Below, piece by piece: positions 61,651 to 64,000 of a DNA stretch of 64,000 nt; positions within the stretch are counted from its first letter, which is position 1; the number at the start of each line of letters is the position of its first letter. The stretch comes from Gryganskiella cystojenkinii (Eukaryota > Mortierellomycota > Mortierellomycetes > Mortierellales > Mortierellaceae). Location of the stretch: contig JAAAIG010000030.1 in the NCBI GenBank assembly GCA_015852425.1, positions 1 through 64,000 of the forward strand. Direction: 5' to 3'. The position numbers were made by a program, and so were the translations under genes. The notes beneath the pieces are model-generated. The model worked only from the letters and a program-made list of their open reading frames with translations, had not been told where the DNA came from and did not search any database.

Positions 61651-63185
61651 TATTATGTGAATGTAATTAGTTGAAGTGTGAAGAAGTGAATGTCAATGAG
61701 AATAACGAAGGCGGGGAGGAGGTAAAAATAAGGAGAATGAAAAGTGAAGAGAAGATGGGAATGAAATGAAAAGGGAAAAGAAATGTAAAATGTGAAAGAA
61801 AAATAGAGGTCAGGACGTCGTTCAAAAAAAAGGGCTATTTATGAAGCAGGCGACTTTTTGCATTGTTGCTCATTTTTGCATTCAGGGGAGGACGGGAGAC
61901 CACCTCCAATTGAAAGCTTTATCGGGTGGGCTTGTCGTCCTCTTCTTCTTCCTCTCCTCCTACTGTTTTCGTCCCTTTGATTCTTCCTATTCCGTGGCCT
62001 GTTGCTTTTTTTTTTTTTGTTCCGTTTTCCGTTGTGTTCCCGGGTATGGCTGTGCCGATGAGAATGGATGGGTCAGAGACTTGAGAGAGCGTTGCGTATA
62101 CTGAGTGGCTGGCTGGGTTGCGCAGAAACCTTCAAAAGGACAAAAATGGACTTGTGGATAAATAAATTCCCTTTGCAACCACAAACAGGATCTCAGTCGG
62201 TCGATCGCGATTTCCCCAACGTACCTTTATCTCTCACTCTTTAGTTTTTTTGCTTTTCTATTGTCTTTAGCTCTGAACTCTTGGACAATTCTGCTGTCAT
62301 CCAAGACTACTGACCTATGTCAGTGATCTCCAGATTCGTCTTTGATGGGCAACTAACCCTTTGATTCTCTCTCTCCCCTTGTCCCCCTGCCCTAAGCAAA
62401 ATTTGCAACTTGACCTCTCACACGACCGAAGATATTTTGATTTTTGCTGGCTTTCCTTAACAAAACGAACGCGCATCCCCTAGTTGCACATGCACAGATT
62501 TGACCCTGCGCCTGCGTCGTCGCTGTTGGCCTGCTCATTATCCTCCTTTTTTTATCGATGATGTTCGGGCTTCCTGATATGTATTCGAAGGAAGTCTTGT
62601 GGCGCTTTACTAATCAACATACAAATCCTCTCTTCCCGAAGACTACCTTATTTTAACAAGGCACATGGCGAACGTTTTTGTCTTCGGGCTCGGAGAATGT
62701 CGATCGTGTGGGGGGGATGCTGGGAGAAAAAGCCTCGAGTGCTTGCCAACAGTTACGAAATAAAAGGTGGCTCGTGCAAGTTCGCGTCGATCCATTCCAA
62801 GCAAATCTACGCACAAAAAAAAAAGAAATGTTAGCATTACTGAGCCGACGCTATGAAACCAACAACAACAATGGCCAAATGAAGTCATGAGCGAACGACG
62901 ATGGTGCAAGAACCATTAGAAGCACTTTAAACTGCGTTTGACTTTTTTTATTTTGTCATCAACTGAGCCTTCTTCTTTTCATTATTTTGGGCAATTTCGC
63001 ACTTTTTCAACTTTTTCTCTCTCCTTCCTTCACTCTTTTTATTTTCTTCTCTTTCACCGCCACCGCCCACCTCTTTCTCTTCCTTCATCCAGCATCCGCT
63101 CTCTTTTACTCTTTTGATCAATTCCCATCCTCTCTTTTTGAGCTCTCCCTCTTTCTCTCACTTTCCCTCAAAAAAAACATCCAAC
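61651..63185. other. Intergenic region, divergent promoters
   Basis: Upstream of the Sec14-GOLD gene (minus) and the PRXL2-like gene (plus). The last 200 bp are CT-rich leader DNA. No gene recognised. Confidence 0.5.
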
Positions 63186-63954
63186 ATGGCCGATCAATCT
63201 CAAAATTATGCTGCTATTCGAGACGTGGTCCTGACCGATTTCTTGAATAAGGACGTCGAGACCACCTTCTCTGCTCATGAGCTCTGGCAGGAGAAGCCTA
63301 CAATCGTCGTTGGTAAAGGATCCCTCTGTTGACCTTTTTTCGCATCTTCTTTGAAGGCTAGAACACCGGCTGAACAACAAAGGAACGACTGATGCAATCG
63401 ATCGTACCTTAATTTTCTATGCACTGCTCTACTCAAAACAGCGAAAAAAAAAAATGAAAAACGCGCATTGTGGACAAACGATCGACACAGACTTACTTCT
63501 CCGAACGAGAGGCCGACCGAAATCTGAGCGTGGGGTCGCCCGTCTCACATGTCACCCAAACCCCCTCTTCCCTCCACTTTTTCTTCTCCGCTGATTGATG
63601 TCAACCATGGTCCTCACTCCATTTATTCCCCTACAATAGTCATTCGCCGTCCCGGATGCCCCTTCTGCCGCGAAGAGGTTCATATTCTCGACGAACACCG
63701 CGAGTTGATCGAGAAAGATATGGTACACGTCAAGCACAGCCAAGATCCAAAGTCTCTCTATGAGGATTTTATTGTTCTCTTTTTTATCCTTCGCAGCCAA
63801 TAACCTATATATTTTCTACCCTTATCTTTGGACAGGGCTTCCGTATGGTCGTCGTCCTCCACGAAAAGCTAGGTGCTGCCACTTTCCAGAAAGACTACTG
63901 GAATGGTGGTGAGACTTACTTTGACAAGACCAAAGGATTCTACAAAGCTTTGGG
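63186..63954 (+). CDS. PRXL2/AhpC-TSA-like thioredoxin-fold protein (5' part)
   Basis: Partial: it continues beyond the window. Exons 63186-63312, 63640-63722 and 63836-63954 encode 109 residues and end in phase 2 at a GTGAGT donor. After MADQSQNYAAI come the strand VIRRPGCPFCREEVHIL with a CxxC redox pair, then GFRMVVVLHEKLGAATFQKD and FDKTKGFYKALG, matching the PRXL2 (FAM213) peroxiredoxin-like family, in which RRPGCxxCR and FxxxYFxGxxFxD are conserved. Members have thiol-disulfide activity. No signal peptide, so probably cytosolic. The active-site exon is only 83 nt. The C-terminal half lies outside the window, so length and end are unknown. Confidence 0.85.
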
Positions 63955-64000
63955 GTGAGTGATAGTCTATTCATTTCACTGTTCCTCTGAGTATTCGAAT

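Overview
The window is nuclear DNA from a filamentous fungus. It is gene-dense, with 24 protein-coding genes on both strands. Most are split by short GT-AG introns of roughly 100-400 bp, some with TACTAAC-like branch points, and intergenic DNA is rich in homopolymer and pyrimidine runs. Long Gln/Ser/Thr/Pro low-complexity tracts inside proteins, a cytochrome-b5/acyl-CoA dehydrogenase fusion and the general intron style suggest an early-diverging lineage such as Mortierellomycota/Mucoromycota. That placement is inference; the fungal assignment itself is secure. I found no rRNA, tRNA, CRISPR array, virus or intact transposon. One 90-base run of N (12028-12117) interrupts the last codons of a gene.

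Layout: 0.4-4.3 kb holds SLX9 (minus) and the CCA-adding enzyme (plus), divergently arranged. 6.2-12.1 kb holds a very large PX-PB1 scaffold protein. 12.8-15.0 kb holds a chromodomain protein (minus) and a STEEP1-like protein (plus), again divergent. 15.2-18.8 kb holds ELP3 (minus) and an NFKBIL1-like RS-rich protein (plus) sharing a 238-bp intergenic region. 19-21.4 kb holds a PIG-F/GPI11 protein (plus) and a Nudix hydrolase (minus). 23.4-28.4 kb holds the cytochrome b5-acyl-CoA dehydrogenase (plus) and COQ6 (minus). 29-31.8 kb holds elongation factor 2 (minus). 33.4-37.3 kb holds a single-pass membrane protein with PPxY motifs (plus) and a Pmr5/Cas1-like luminal protein (minus). 39-41.7 kb holds a GPR1/FUN34/YaaH (Ato) transporter and a CYB5RL-like reductase (both plus). 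42.1-44.1 kb holds a Pho80-type cyclin (minus). 46-48.8 kb holds the sorting nexin MVP1 (minus). 49.5-54.6 kb holds thioredoxin reductase (minus) and the diflavin reductase TAH18 (plus), divergent. 57.4-58.6 kb holds a secreted subtilisin. 58.9-61.7 kb holds a Sec14-GOLD protein (minus). 63.2 kb to the end holds the 5' part of a PRXL2-like peroxiredoxin.

The genes do not form a functional cluster. They are mostly housekeeping: tRNA maturation and modification, translation, ubiquinone synthesis, redox balance, GPI anchoring and endosomal sorting. I saw no undescribed multi-gene system. The most interesting signals are at gene level: an 11-nt microexon that restores the ELP3 N-terminus; a thioredoxin reductase gene that appears built to make mitochondrial and cytosolic forms through an alternative 5' intron; a cyclin box and a PX domain each split by long low-complexity insertions; a Pmr5/Cas1-like protein lacking its expected catalytic residues; and a membrane protein carrying two PPxY motifs.
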